64,000 bases of DNA from positions 49,356 through 113,355 of the forward strand of contig CAJFOI010000022.1 of assembly GCA_904396155.1 (NCBI GenBank). Direction: 5' to 3'. This DNA comes from Candidatus Avispirillum faecium. GTDB lineage: Bacteria > Bacillota > Clostridia > Oscillospirales > CAG-272. Within the stretch, counting starts at the first letter, position 1; each line of letters opens with the position of its first letter. Shown here piece after piece: positions 17,439-26,935 of the stretch. A model generated the notes under the pieces. The model searched no databases and had not been told where the DNA came from. It was given only the letters and a program-made list of their open reading frames with translations. The translations under genes and the position numbers were made by a program.

Positions 17439-18002
17439 TCACCCAATGATGTGCAGATGTTCCAGCACGATATGGACCCCGATTAAAATCAAAATTGCCC
17501 CGCCGGCGATTTTTGCCCCCCGCAGGAACCGGGCTCCAAGGCAGCTGCCCGCCAGTACCCCTGCTACGGAGAAGATAAAAGCAACCAGTCCGATGACCAG
17601 CGCGGCGGCCCAAATGTTTAAGGTATCCCCTGCCGCCATGGAAAAAGCGACGCCCATTGCCAGTGCGTCTATACTGGTGGCCAGTGCGGGCAGCAGCATG
17701 TTGCCGTGGGTGGCCTCTGGCTTTTTTTCTTTTTGCAGTGCCTCCCAAATCATGTTCCCGCCGATCAGGGAAAGCAGAGCAAGGGCAACCCAGTGGGAGG
17801 CGGCCTCGATATACCCTGCGAGCTGTGCTCCGAGAAACCAGCCGCAAAGAGGCATCAGCGCCTGAAATCCTCCAAACCACAGCCCCGCTGTGCAGGCGCC
17901 GCCCAGGGTGATTTTTCCTCCGGCCAGCCCATGGCATACCGCGGCGGCGAAGGCATCCATGGAGAGGCTGCAGGCGATGAGCAGAAGTTCTCCGATCCCC
18001 AT
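17439..18002 (-). CDS. mntP: MntP-like manganese efflux pump
   Basis: GELLLIACSLSMDAFAAAVCHGL; SIDALAMGVAFS. Confidence 0.88.
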   Translation of the reverse strand: MGIGELLLIACSLSMDAFAAAVCHGLAGGKITLGGACTAGLWFGGFQALMPLCGWFLGAQLAGYIEAASHWVALALLSLIGGNMIWEALQKEKKPEATHGNMLLPALATSIDALAMGVAFSMAAGDTLNIWAAALVIGLVAFIFSVAGVLAGSCLGARFLRGAKIAGGAILILIGVHIVLEHLHIIG

Positions 18003-18073
18003 GCAAATTCCGTTCCTTTCCTATCCTGTATTACAATGTACGAAAGATAGGGATCGAAATATGCCTGACGCTT

Positions 18074-18799
18074 TTATTTTCTTGCCTCCACCATGTGGAT
18101 GGGAAGGCCCCGCTTTGTGAAATTTTTTTCGTATTCACTCATGATGTTTTCCGCTTTGCGTTCGCTGGCGTGAAGATCATGGGTTACAAACGTCACGGTA
18201 AAGGGAGAAGCTTCCAGCATCTCCAGTGAATAGGCAAACAGATCGGCGTTGTCCGTTTTGAAACGGAAGTACCCGCCGGGCTGCAAGAGATACAGGTACC
18301 GCTCCAGGAAATCCGGGTGGGTGAGCCGCCGCCGGGCATGGCCCTTTTTGGGCCAGGGGTCGCTGAAGTTTGCGTATATGGATTCAAAGGTGTCCCGTGC
18401 AAAATATTCGGTCAGCCGGCCGGCGTCTCCCGGCAAAAAGCGGACGTTTCCCCGCGCCTCCAGGGGGATGTCCCAGGGCGTGTCTTTGTATACGACACCC
18501 TCCGGGGTTTCCCACCCTCCCTGGGGATGGGGCTTTCCAAGCCCTCTGTCCCGTGCGTATTTTTCCATGGCGATCACCGCCACGTCGGCACAGCGTTCCA
18601 GGGCGATGTAGTTGTAGCTGCTCTCCCGCCGGGAAAGAGCACAGATAAAATCCCCTTTGCCGCAGCCGATTTCCAGACGCAGGGGAAGATTTTTTGCAAA
18701 GGAAAGCTCTACCGGTCCGCCCTCTGCTGCGGGGGAGGCGGTGATTGCGGACAAAACGGAAAGTCTTTGTGCTCCCCGGGGTTTTTTTCGCATTCTCAT
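18074..18799 (-). CDS. trmB: tRNA (guanine-N7-)-methyltransferase
   Basis: LRLEIGCGKGDFICALSRRESSYNYIALERCADV; YANFSDPWPKKGHARRRLTHPDFLERY. Confidence 0.95.
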   Translation of the reverse strand: MRMRKKPRGAQRLSVLSAITASPAAEGGPVELSFAKNLPLRLEIGCGKGDFICALSRRESSYNYIALERCADVAVIAMEKYARDRGLGKPHPQGGWETPEGVVYKDTPWDIPLEARGNVRFLPGDAGRLTEYFARDTFESIYANFSDPWPKKGHARRRLTHPDFLERYLYLLQPGGYFRFKTDNADLFAYSLEMLEASPFTVTFVTHDLHASERKAENIMSEYEKNFTKRGLPIHMVEARK

Positions 18800-18999
18800 C
18801 TTGCATTATATCCCGCTTTTTGTTAAAATAGGTACACTGGCAGATTTTTCTGCAACGTGCCGTATCATCATATAGAGTATAGCATACAAAATGGAAAAAA
18901 TCCAGAGACGGGGCGCAATTTCCTCTTGGAGCATACTTGTCCCTCTCGCGGCATACAAATAAAAGGAAATTGCCGCAGTATTACGGAAAGGGGGCCGCC

Positions 19000-19887
19000 G
19001 TGAATATCAGTACCTTCTCCATACAGCTTGCACAGTCCTTGGTGGAACAGGGCGTGGAGGAACAGACTGCCGCCGCATATGTAAAAACGCTTCTTCGAAC
19101 ACTTACGGAGGAGGATCTGCGGGAGATCAGCGGATATCGGACCAGGGAGGATTTCGCATCCCTTTCCCTAAGCATGGCGAAATTGATCCAGGAGCAAAGC
19201 ACCCCCCTCCCCTCCGCCGGCATGAAAGAACGCGCCGGGGGAGCAGCGCCGGTTCGTCCTACGGACGTTACAACGCGCCATCCTCTGGGAAAAGAGGATT
19301 TGCATCATACAAAAACGGGGATGCAGCCCGTGCGCCCCGGATCGGTGGCAAAAGTGCAAAAGCACTCTGCCGATATGGAGCACACAAAAATTGGCGCGCC
19401 GGTCCCAAGAAGCGGGGAACAGCTTCCGTATGATGAGGAGGCCGGGGACAGGGGATTGGTCTCTCTTACCCCTCGGGGCAAGGTGCGCTTTTGGAGTTTA
19501 TTGATCCTCACTCTTCCGCTTTCTCTGAGCTTTTGTACACTGCTGCTTTTGGTCTTTGCTTTCTGTTTTCTTACCGTGTGCGCGCTGATCGCTGCAAGCA
19601 TTCTTCTGATCGGCGGCGAGGCGGTGGCGGGGACGGCCTGCTTCCTTGTGGGCGTCATCTATGGGATCATTCAGATTTGTACTGCTTCCGTGGGGATCGG
19701 CATCTATGAGATCGGCCTGGGGATCATATGTGCAGGCGTATTTCTGGCGCTGGGTGTATTGACCTATCACCTGGCGGTGCGGGGGCTGCCGTATCTTCTC
19801 CGGCAGGAAGTGCTGTTTGCCCGGTATTTTCTGCGGCAGGGAAAGCCTGCGATCAATCGCTGGAGAGAGGGGTGCAACAGGGAATGA
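19000..19887 (+). CDS. DUF1700-like membrane protein
   Basis: N-terminal helical region, C-terminal TM helices; GTG start with GGAAAGGGGG upstream is plausible (18937 ATG is alternative); overlaps next gene (ATGA). Confidence 0.6.
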   Translation: MNISTFSIQLAQSLVEQGVEEQTAAAYVKTLLRTLTEEDLREISGYRTREDFASLSLSMAKLIQEQSTPLPSAGMKERAGGAAPVRPTDVTTRHPLGKEDLHHTKTGMQPVRPGSVAKVQKHSADMEHTKIGAPVPRSGEQLPYDEEAGDRGLVSLTPRGKVRFWSLLILTLPLSLSFCTLLLLVFAFCFLTVCALIAASILLIGGEAVAGTACFLVGVIYGIIQICTASVGIGIYEIGLGIICAGVFLALGVLTYHLAVRGLPYLLRQEVLFARYFLRQGKPAINRWREGCNRE

Positions 19888-20840
19888 AAAGAAGATCCAA
19901 GCTGATGCTTGTCGTTGCCGCCGTTTTGGTGGGCGTGGGTCTGATCACCTGCCTGGTAGGCGCCGGCGTCAGCAGCGCCGCGGGAGATCAATTGTTTGCC
20001 TCCTCTCTGGAAGACGGCAAAGGCTATCGCTACGATTTTGACGGCAGCAAGATCGACAGTATCCGACTGGACGTGGTAGACGCCCAGATTCGGGTGATCG
20101 GCGGCGCGGAAGAGTCCTATATAGAAATTCTCCATTTCAACGAAAACTTTTACACTTTTTCTCAGAGTAGATCTCTTATTAGCTTTAAGGAATCACCGGA
20201 CATATCCTCTATTCTCAGGTTTTGGGAAAGCGGATTTACCTTCAAGGGGATGCGGTATATTCTGCGACTTTCTCCCAGAGACGAACAGCAGGCTATCAAT
20301 ATTTATTTGACAGACGAGGACTATGTGAAGGGCCTGGAAATTGAAAGTGAGACAGGCAATATTTTTATCCAGAATATTCAAACGGATACCGACTACACCT
20401 TCACTATGGAAAAGGGAACGGTGCAGATGGAGGATGTCTCCACCGGCTCCGCTTTGCATATCACCTCTACGGGAACCGATCCCTGTGCCGTCACTTTGAA
20501 GAATACTACGGCTAAGATCTTTTCTCTGGATCTGACGGAGGGAGAAGTAGAGGCACAGGCGCTGTCCGCCGGCACCGGTGAGATCGACATCGCCCACGGC
20601 AGCCTCGATTTGGAGTATATCCCCCGGGAGGCGGTGCTTACCATTTCGGCGAGCACCAAAGGCAAGCTGTCGGTAAACGATGTGGGTTATATCGATACGT
20701 TTGCGTACACCAACAAGGAAGAAAACACAGGCACAGACACGGAAGAAGCGCCCCCGGAGGAGACGCTTACGATTACCGGAAACGATGCGGCCGTCTATTT
20801 GTCCGTGGAAAATCTGGTGTTGCAGCCGGATTCAAATTGA
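19884..20840 (+). CDS. DUF4097-like beta-strand-repeat membrane-anchored protein
   Basis: N-terminal TM; FDGSKIDSIRLDVVDAQIRVIGG...YVKGLEIESETGNIFIQNI pattern; couples with DUF1700-like gene. Confidence 0.65.
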   Translation: MKRRSKLMLVVAAVLVGVGLITCLVGAGVSSAAGDQLFASSLEDGKGYRYDFDGSKIDSIRLDVVDAQIRVIGGAEESYIEILHFNENFYTFSQSRSLISFKESPDISSILRFWESGFTFKGMRYILRLSPRDEQQAINIYLTDEDYVKGLEIESETGNIFIQNIQTDTDYTFTMEKGTVQMEDVSTGSALHITSTGTDPCAVTLKNTTAKIFSLDLTEGEVEAQALSAGTGEIDIAHGSLDLEYIPREAVLTISASTKGKLSVNDVGYIDTFAYTNKEENTGTDTEEAPPEETLTITGNDAAVYLSVENLVLQPDSN

Positions 20841-20865
20841 CCGGAAAAAAGGAGGAGGGGGAAAA

Positions 20866-21150
20866 ATGAAATATACCTATAGGCTGCACGGCGTTTGTGC
20901 CTCTCAGGTTTCCTTCGATTTGGAAGCAGATGGAACGATCAGAAACGTACAGTTTACCGGCGGCTGCAACGGCAATTTGAAGGCTGTGGGAAAGCTTGCG
21001 GAAGGCATGGAGGCGGCGCGGGTGGCGCAGATCCTTGCCGGGAATACCTGCGGGCACAAACAGACATCCTGCGCCGATCAGCTTGCCCGCTGCATCCGTG
21101 CGGCCCTGACAGAAAACAATAAAAAAATACAGGAGGACAGCGTAAGCTGA
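20866..21150 (+). CDS. TSCPD domain protein (TIGR03905-like)
   Basis: TYRLHGVCASQVSFDLEADGTIRNVQFTGGCNGNLKAVGKLAEGM...CGHKQTSCADQLARCI. Confidence 0.85.
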   Translation: MKYTYRLHGVCASQVSFDLEADGTIRNVQFTGGCNGNLKAVGKLAEGMEAARVAQILAGNTCGHKQTSCADQLARCIRAALTENNKKIQEDSVS

Positions 21151-21157
21151 AAAAACC

Positions 21158-23437
21158 ATGTTTACTTTGAAAGACCAGAAGCATCCCAAAAGGGAATATG
21201 AAATCACCTGTGTGGACGAGGGGATTTTCCACATCCGCGTTTCCGCAGACGGCACCTATTTGCAAACCCTTCTTTCCCGGTACAATATCCTGAAGGAAAA
21301 ACAAGCGGATACGGACGCCGCCCTGTCTGAAAATACCGTCTCTCAGGGGCGCTTTTCTCTCACGGTAGAAGCAGACGGCGCCCTGCAGGTTGCAGGGACC
21401 CGGGCGCCGCTGGCCCTGCATTTTGACGGGTACGAAGGAAAGCCCTACTGCAACAAGGGCTTTACCCTTCAGATTGATCTGCAGAAGGACGAGCGGTTGT
21501 ACGGCCTGGGGGACGAATCCAGAAAGAGCATTTCCCGTCGGGACTCCGTCTCCCGGCTGGACATCCGCAACATCGCCTCCTATGGGCCCATTCCCTACAT
21601 CATGTCCATGAACGGCTGGGGAATGCTGCTCAACTGTACTTATGCGTCCATTTTTGATATGGACCAGACGCATCCGGACCAGGTGACAATCACCGCCCAC
21701 AAGGGAATGATCGATTTTTATCTGTTCCTGCCGGCGTCCGGAGCGCTGCGGGATATTCTGGCACTTCACGGCAAAATCGCCGGAAATCCGGTGATGCTGC
21801 CCAAGTTTGCATACGGATACACCTTTGTGCTCAACGAGCAGACCAACGCCAGAGAAATGCTGTACGACTGCCTGAACTTTCGCAGGGAGGATATTTCCTG
21901 CGATATGGTTGGGCTGGAGCCCCAGTGGATGAGCCGGCATTACGACGCCAGCGTGGATAAAAAGTTTGACGAGGACCGGTTCTATATCCCCGGCTGGCTG
22001 CCGGAGAACCAAAGCGGACCGGAGACCTTTTTCTACTCCCTGCGTCAGATGGGGTTCCGCCTCAGCCTGTGGCTGTGCCAGAACTATGACCTTCTCTTTG
22101 AGGAGGAGCGGCAGTGCGGCGAGCGCATGAAAAAGGAAGGCAAGGAGTACACCTTTGAGGGCGCGTCCATTTTGGACGAGCATCTGGCGTGCCCCATGTA
22201 CATGGACGGGCTCACCGTGCGGGACCAGCCCTGGTTTGAACATCTGAAAAAATTCTGCGACAACGGCGCGGAAGCCTTCAAGCTGGACGGCGCCTTCCAG
22301 GTGAACGACCACCCGGACCGGCTGTGGGGCGGCAAATACTTCGACGATGAGGTCCACAACGTATATCCTGTGCTGTATGTAAAGCAGATGCAGGAGGGGT
22401 ACGCCGACTACACGGGCCGCCGGGCCATGATCTATACCCCCTGCGTCTATGCGGGCACCCAGCAGTACGCTGCATCCTGGGCGGGCGACACCGGCGGCGG
22501 CTTTGACACCGTGGTGGCCATGCTCAACTACGGCCTGTCCGGCCACTCCAACGTGACCTGTGACATGGACATCACCTCCCTGGAGGGAATCCACTACGGC
22601 TTTTTGTCCCCGTGGACCCAGCAGCTGGGCTGGCGTACCTGGAACCTGCCCTGGTTTATGCGGCAGGAGGTTCTGGAGGCGGTTCGCTATTACTCCCACC
22701 TGCGCAGCGAGCTGTTCCCTTATATCTACTCTATGGCGCATCTGGCCGCAAAGACCTCCATGCCTCTGGCCCGGGCGCTGCCTCTGATGTATCCGGACAA
22801 TCCGGATTACGACCAGGTCGCCAATACCTATATGTTCGGCGACAGCCTGCTGGTGTCCGTGTTTGACATGAATGTCACGCTGCCGGAGGGGCAGTGGATC
22901 GACTTCTTCACCGGCGACGTATATGAAGGCGGGCAGGTGATTCGGTACCAGATTCCCAAGGGACGGGGCGGCGCGCTGATGGTAAAGGCGGGCAGTGTGT
23001 TCTGCACTATGCCGTACCAGAAGTATCTCCATGAGAGCGTGCCGGAGGCGTACGCCATTCAGGTATATCCGGGCGGGGACGCGTCCTTCACTTTGTGTGA
23101 GGACGACGGCTATACCTATGACTACAGGGAAGGCAAAATGGCGACCACGGTGATTGCCATGGAAAACAGCAGCGAAAACGGCTTCGATCTGGTAATTTCC
23201 CCCAGAGAGGGAAGCTTTTCCGGACGGGAGAAGAATGAATCCTCCAAGCCCTCCGATCCTGCGATTCCCGGGATGGGTGAAGTGACAGGCTTTACGGTGC
23301 GAATTTTCGGCGGGGCAGACGAGGTGACGCTGGACGGAAAGGCAATTCCTGCGCGGAGAGAAAACGGCTTCTGCGTATTTGATGTGCCGAAAGAACTGCA
23401 CGCGGCGGGGCGGCTGGTGTATCACATCGCCCGGTAA
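21158..23437 (+). CDS. Glycoside hydrolase family 31 (alpha-glucosidase/xylosidase-like)
   Basis: KDERLYGLGDESRKS; AFKLDGAFQ; SWAGDTGGGFDTVVAMLNYGLSGHSNVTCDMD. Confidence 0.9.
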   Translation: MFTLKDQKHPKREYEITCVDEGIFHIRVSADGTYLQTLLSRYNILKEKQADTDAALSENTVSQGRFSLTVEADGALQVAGTRAPLALHFDGYEGKPYCNKGFTLQIDLQKDERLYGLGDESRKSISRRDSVSRLDIRNIASYGPIPYIMSMNGWGMLLNCTYASIFDMDQTHPDQVTITAHKGMIDFYLFLPASGALRDILALHGKIAGNPVMLPKFAYGYTFVLNEQTNAREMLYDCLNFRREDISCDMVGLEPQWMSRHYDASVDKKFDEDRFYIPGWLPENQSGPETFFYSLRQMGFRLSLWLCQNYDLLFEEERQCGERMKKEGKEYTFEGASILDEHLACPMYMDGLTVRDQPWFEHLKKFCDNGAEAFKLDGAFQVNDHPDRLWGGKYFDDEVHNVYPVLYVKQMQEGYADYTGRRAMIYTPCVYAGTQQYAASWAGDTGGGFDTVVAMLNYGLSGHSNVTCDMDITSLEGIHYGFLSPWTQQLGWRTWNLPWFMRQEVLEAVRYYSHLRSELFPYIYSMAHLAAKTSMPLARALPLMYPDNPDYDQVANTYMFGDSLLVSVFDMNVTLPEGQWIDFFTGDVYEGGQVIRYQIPKGRGGALMVKAGSVFCTMPYQKYLHESVPEAYAIQVYPGGDASFTLCEDDGYTYDYREGKMATTVIAMENSSENGFDLVISPREGSFSGREKNESSKPSDPAIPGMGEVTGFTVRIFGGADEVTLDGKAIPARRENGFCVFDVPKELHAAGRLVYHIAR

Positions 23438-23450
23438 AAGCGATTGCTCT

Positions 23451-23483
23451 AAAAAAGGAGACGGATTTCCGTCTCCTTTTTTT
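23451..23483 (+). terminator. GH31 terminator
   Basis: AAAAAAGGAGACGGATTTCCGTCTCCTTTTTTT. Confidence 0.85.
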
Positions 23484-23672
23484 AACCCCTCCGGCGGCGC
23501 AGCCGCCACCTCCCCTTCGCAAGGAAGGGGAGGCTGAAAATAAAGTCCCTCTTGTGGGAGGGACGATAATAAAATTTCCTACTAAAATAAAGCCCCCCTT
23601 GTGTAAAGGGGGGTGTCGACGTAGTCGACGGGAGGATTGTCTGCTTTCTTATTACAACAACCCCTCCGACGG
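23484..23672. repeat. Modular palindromic repeat array 3
   Basis: AACCCCTCC-GGCGGC/GCA/GCCGCC-ACCTCCCCTTCGCAAGGAAGGGGAGGCT; CCCCCCTTGTGTAAAGGGGGGTGTCGAC/GTA/GTCGACGGGAGGATTGT. Confidence 0.85.
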
Positions 23673-23770
23673 AAATCTTCCTTTTGCCGCACGCCGCACC
23701 AGTGACAGAAAACGACGTTCTCTTCAATTTCTTGTCCGCATTTTATAGTATGTAATCTCCTCTACCTTAT

Positions 23771-24289
23771 TTAATTCTTTCTTATATCGGTTCCAATGCG
23801 GTAGAAAAGCGCATCAATCCAACTGCCTAACCGGTAAAAGGTCCAGGAATAATAGACGTTGCCGTATGCAACAGTTTTATATGAAATTGCGACGTGCCAG
23901 GTTCCATCCTCCAGACGAAATAGATAGTCTTCTCTTTGGTCTGTGCAACGATCGGAGGAAAAAGGACAGATGTGTTCATTTAAGGCACCGATAGTGGAGG
24001 AAATTGAAACCATCTTGCTGTTTCTTTCCCGAAAAACGGGAAGGATCCAGTCGATTTTTTCCTCAATGCCGTATTCCTTTATACTCTTTTCCAAGCGGGA
24101 AACGGGATACTCCAACTCCCAAATCCCCGGGTTTTTGATGCTCCAGGCGGATCTTCCGGCAAAATATGTAAAGCTGAGCAGACAGGCAGGCAAAAAACAG
24201 GAAAGGAATAAAAGAAATGCCCAGGTGATTTTTACAGGACCGATTTTCCGGACTTCTTGGGCAGAGCCCTGCAAATGCTGTTTTTTCAT
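23771..24289 (-). CDS. Hypothetical membrane-anchored protein
   Basis: 172 aa ORF with N-terminal TM (ITWAFLLFLSCFLPACLLSFTYF); no family recognised. Confidence 0.5.
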   Translation of the reverse strand: MKKQHLQGSAQEVRKIGPVKITWAFLLFLSCFLPACLLSFTYFAGRSAWSIKNPGIWELEYPVSRLEKSIKEYGIEEKIDWILPVFRERNSKMVSISSTIGALNEHICPFSSDRCTDQREDYLFRLEDGTWHVAISYKTVAYGNVYYSWTFYRLGSWIDALFYRIGTDIRKN

Positions 24290-24402
24290 ATCTCACCTCC
24301 TTGTCTATCTTATCACCTTCGTTCTCCCTTGTCAACCCAAAAGAGTTAACTATTTTGGTATAGAAAGGGTAAACTGATAAAAACGAGGGATAGGAGAACC
24401 GT

Positions 24403-24645
24403 ATGAATATCGGGGAGGCAGTGCGCCGGCGCATTTTGGAGCTTTGCCGGGAGGAGGAAATCACCGTGAACAAGCTGGCGACCGTGAGCGGGATCACCCA
24501 GTCTACGCTGAACAATATTGTCAGCGGGCGAAACAACAGCACCACCGTTTCCACCGTAAAAAAAATCTGTGACGGATTGAATATTTCCATCGAAGAATTT
24601 TTCCATTCCCCACTTTTTCGGGACTTGGAGCAAGAAGTAAAATAA
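24403..24645 (+). CDS. XRE-family HTH regulator
   Basis: IGEAVRRRILELCREEEITVNKLATVSGITQSTLNNIVSGRNNSTTVSTVKKICDGLNISIEEFF. Confidence 0.85.
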   Translation: MNIGEAVRRRILELCREEEITVNKLATVSGITQSTLNNIVSGRNNSTTVSTVKKICDGLNISIEEFFHSPLFRDLEQEVK

Positions 24646-24673
24646 TTTCCTGTAGATGCACAGCCCGGGAGTC

Positions 24674-24930
24674 ACAACCCCTCCGGCGGGAGAGCCGCCA
24701 CCACCCGGGGAACTACTCACTAAGCCTCCCCTGTGGAGGACTTGCATAGCAAGTCCGGGGGTGGTGGCTCGCCGTAGGCGAGACGGAGGGGTTGTTGCAA
24801 CTGACAATCCCCCAGGTGGCTGCGCCACCAGCCCCCTTTACACAAGGGGGCCTTTTTATTTTAAGTCTTCCTTGTGGAGGAGTTGCAAAGCAATTCCGGG
24901 GGGCATCCCGCGTAGCGGGTGGGGGATTGT
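24674..24930. repeat. Modular palindromic repeat array 4
   Basis: Four units in alternating orientation; inner stems GGCGG/GAGA/CCGCC, CTCGCC/GTA/GGCGAG, GGTGGC/TGC/GCCACC, CCCGC/GTA/GCGGG; loop-extension hairpins GGACTTGC/ATA/GCAAGTCC, GGAGTTGC/AAA/GCAATTCC. Confidence 0.88.
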
Positions 24931-24956
24931 CCATTGTATACTTAGTTCTTATAAAA

Positions 24957-24988
24957 TAAAAAAGGATGCGGCTGCATCCTTTTTTATT
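24957..24988. terminator. Bidirectional terminator
   Basis: AAAAAAGGATGCGGCTGCATCCTTTTTT. Confidence 0.75.
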
Positions 24989-25648
24989 TTACAGTAAGGA
25001 CTGTCCGTTGATCTGTAGTCGAAAGCGCAGCCCCAGCTTTTCCGCAGCCTTGCGGCACAGGACCATGCGTCCCAGAAAGATTTCGAAATAATCCATAACA
25101 CTGCCGTACTCCGTATCGATGGTGAGGCGCAGCGTAATTTCCGTCTTGTCCTCGCTGATCTCCAGTACAGAATCCGTCACCGAATAATTCACCCGGTCAT
25201 GGATGTCGAAGTTTGCGATGTCCGTATTTCGCACGCGGCTGCGGCGCACGTCCGATTTGTCCGCCAGAATCAGCGCCGCTGAAATGTCGTTGATGGGCAC
25301 GCCCGTGCCCTCGTCATGGTTTCCGATCGCGGAGACGATTGTCGCCACGTCTCCTGCATCCATATCCATGCTCCGCAGGATGCGAAAAGCCATCACCGCA
25401 CCGCTTTGGGAGTGGTCCACCCGGTTTACCAGATTGCCGATATCGTGGAGATATGCCGCCATTCGGGCCAGCTCTACCGCATGGGCGTCCGCGCCCATCT
25501 GGGTGAGGATGTAGCTGGCGATCTGACTTACCTTGGTCACATGGGCAAAGCTGTGTTCCGTGTACCCCAGCGCAGCCAGAGCCTCGTCCGCTTTTTTGAT
25601 GTAGGTTTTGATTTCTTCGTTTTGCCGCAGCTGTTCGTATGTGATCAT
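24989..25648 (-). CDS. HD domain phosphohydrolase
   Basis: HSFAHVTKVSQIASYIL...ELARMAAYLHDIGNL; start taken at MITYEQL. Confidence 0.85.
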   Translation of the reverse strand: MITYEQLRQNEEIKTYIKKADEALAALGYTEHSFAHVTKVSQIASYILTQMGADAHAVELARMAAYLHDIGNLVNRVDHSQSGAVMAFRILRSMDMDAGDVATIVSAIGNHDEGTGVPINDISAALILADKSDVRRSRVRNTDIANFDIHDRVNYSVTDSVLEISEDKTEITLRLTIDTEYGSVMDYFEIFLGRMVLCRKAAEKLGLRFRLQINGQSLL

Positions 25649-25695
25649 GTGCATCTCCCTCTTTTCTTTCATTGTATAGCAGCCGACAGAAAAAG

Positions 25696-26649
25696 TCAAG
25701 GCAGACAAAGGGCGGTGCAGAGCTCCTGCACGAGGGCCTTTGTCGGGCGCATCTGCCCGTCCTCGTCCACATAGACGATGTGGGCATCTTTATACCGCCG
25801 AAACCAGGTCATCTGCCGCTTTGCATACCGACGGGTGTTTTGACAAATGGCCTGCGTCGCCGCCTCCAGGGTGCTCTCTCCCGCAAAGTAGGGCAAAAGT
25901 TCCTTGTATCCGATGGCCTGGGCCGCGGGCGCATCCCCCCCGAGCAGCCCGTCCTCATACAGCCGCCGCGCTTCCTCAATGAGCCCTGCCTTCAGCATAT
26001 TCTCCACGCGCCGGTCGATCCGCGCATAGAGAAGCTCTCTGGAGGAAAAGGTGAGCACGATCCTTGCGCAGTTGTATTTTGCCGTAGATGTGGGCGTCAG
26101 CCCGTCAAATTGGGATTTCGGCACCCCGGTGGTTTCGTAGATCTCCAGGGCCCGGATCACCCGGCGCACATTGTTGGGGTGGATCTCAGCTGCGGATGCT
26201 GGATCGACTGCGGCCAGCAGGCCGTGCAGCACATCGGTGCCGTGTTCCTGTGCCACTTTTTCAAAGGCGGCCCGCACGGCGGGATTTTTTGTGCTCTGGG
26301 ACAGTCCGTCTCCGTACAGGACCGCATCCAGATACAGCCCTGTTCCCCCGCAGAAAATGGGCAGCTTCCCCCGGGCGAGGACTTCCTCTGTGATGGGCGT
26401 CGCCATCGCGGCGTAGTCTGCACAGGAAAACGCTGCCCCGGGAGGTACTGCGCCGATCATATGGTGGGGGATTTCCCCCATCTCCTCCCGGGTAGGTGCG
26501 GCAGTGCCGATGGTCATGCCCTTGTAGATCTGCATGGAGTCGTTGGAGATCACCTCTCCCGAAAGGCGGCGGGCCAGAGCAATAGCCAACGCCGTTTTTC
26601 CCGAGGCGGTGGGCCCCAGCACGGCAAGGACTTTCTTTTTCTGTTCCAT
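25696..26649 (-). CDS. miaA: tRNA dimethylallyltransferase
   Basis: VLAVLGPTASGKTALAIALARRLSGEVISNDSMQIYKGMTIGTAAPT. Confidence 0.96.
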   Translation of the reverse strand: MEQKKKVLAVLGPTASGKTALAIALARRLSGEVISNDSMQIYKGMTIGTAAPTREEMGEIPHHMIGAVPPGAAFSCADYAAMATPITEEVLARGKLPIFCGGTGLYLDAVLYGDGLSQSTKNPAVRAAFEKVAQEHGTDVLHGLLAAVDPASAAEIHPNNVRRVIRALEIYETTGVPKSQFDGLTPTSTAKYNCARIVLTFSSRELLYARIDRRVENMLKAGLIEEARRLYEDGLLGGDAPAAQAIGYKELLPYFAGESTLEAATQAICQNTRRYAKRQMTWFRRYKDAHIVYVDEDGQMRPTKALVQELCTALCLP

Positions 26650-26719
26650 AATATCCTCTTTGTGTGTGTTACAACTCGATTTTCCTACCTGTCATTATAG
26701 GAAACCCTCTCTCATTATT

Positions 26720-26908
26720 AGCCTCCCCAGTGTGGGAGTTGCTACGCAACTCCTGGGGTGGTGTCAGCGAAGCTGACGGAGGGGTTGTAGTAGAACAATC
26801 CCCCGTCGACTGCGTCGACAGCCCCCTTTGCACAAGGGGGCCTTATTTAGTTACACTACAAGGGATGCCCCCGGAGTTGCTTTGCAACTCCGCACATGGG
26901 GGCCTTAT
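26720..26908. repeat. Modular palindromic repeat array 5 (between queA and miaA)
   Basis: GCCTCCCCAGTGTGGGAGTTGC/TAC/GCAACTCCTGGGGTGGTGTCAGC/GAA/GCTGACGGAGGGGTTGT; ACAATCCCCCGTCGAC/TGC/GTCGACAGCCCCCTTTGCACAAGGGGGCC. Confidence 0.87.
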
Positions 26909-26935
26909 TGAATCACCTACTTTGTTGACAGTCTC

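Noticed and set aside
16893-17449. Short ORFs with PSHLPLHRGG / NPSDLPAASHLP-type peptides (e.g. 17012-17308, 17219-17449; also 24656-24997, 26664-26939, 56838-57062)
   Set aside because: These are translations of the palindromic repeat arrays, not genes; similar peptides in annotations are likely artefacts.
18890-18999. Inverted GCGCAATTTCCT / AGGAAATTGCCGC repeat upstream of the DUF1700-like gene as an operator
   Set aside because: Imperfect, long spacer, single occurrence; not enough to call.
20954-23509. 851-aa minus-strand ORF
   Set aside because: Antisense to the strongly supported GH31 gene (and TSCPD gene); no family motif, shadow ORF of GC-rich coding DNA.
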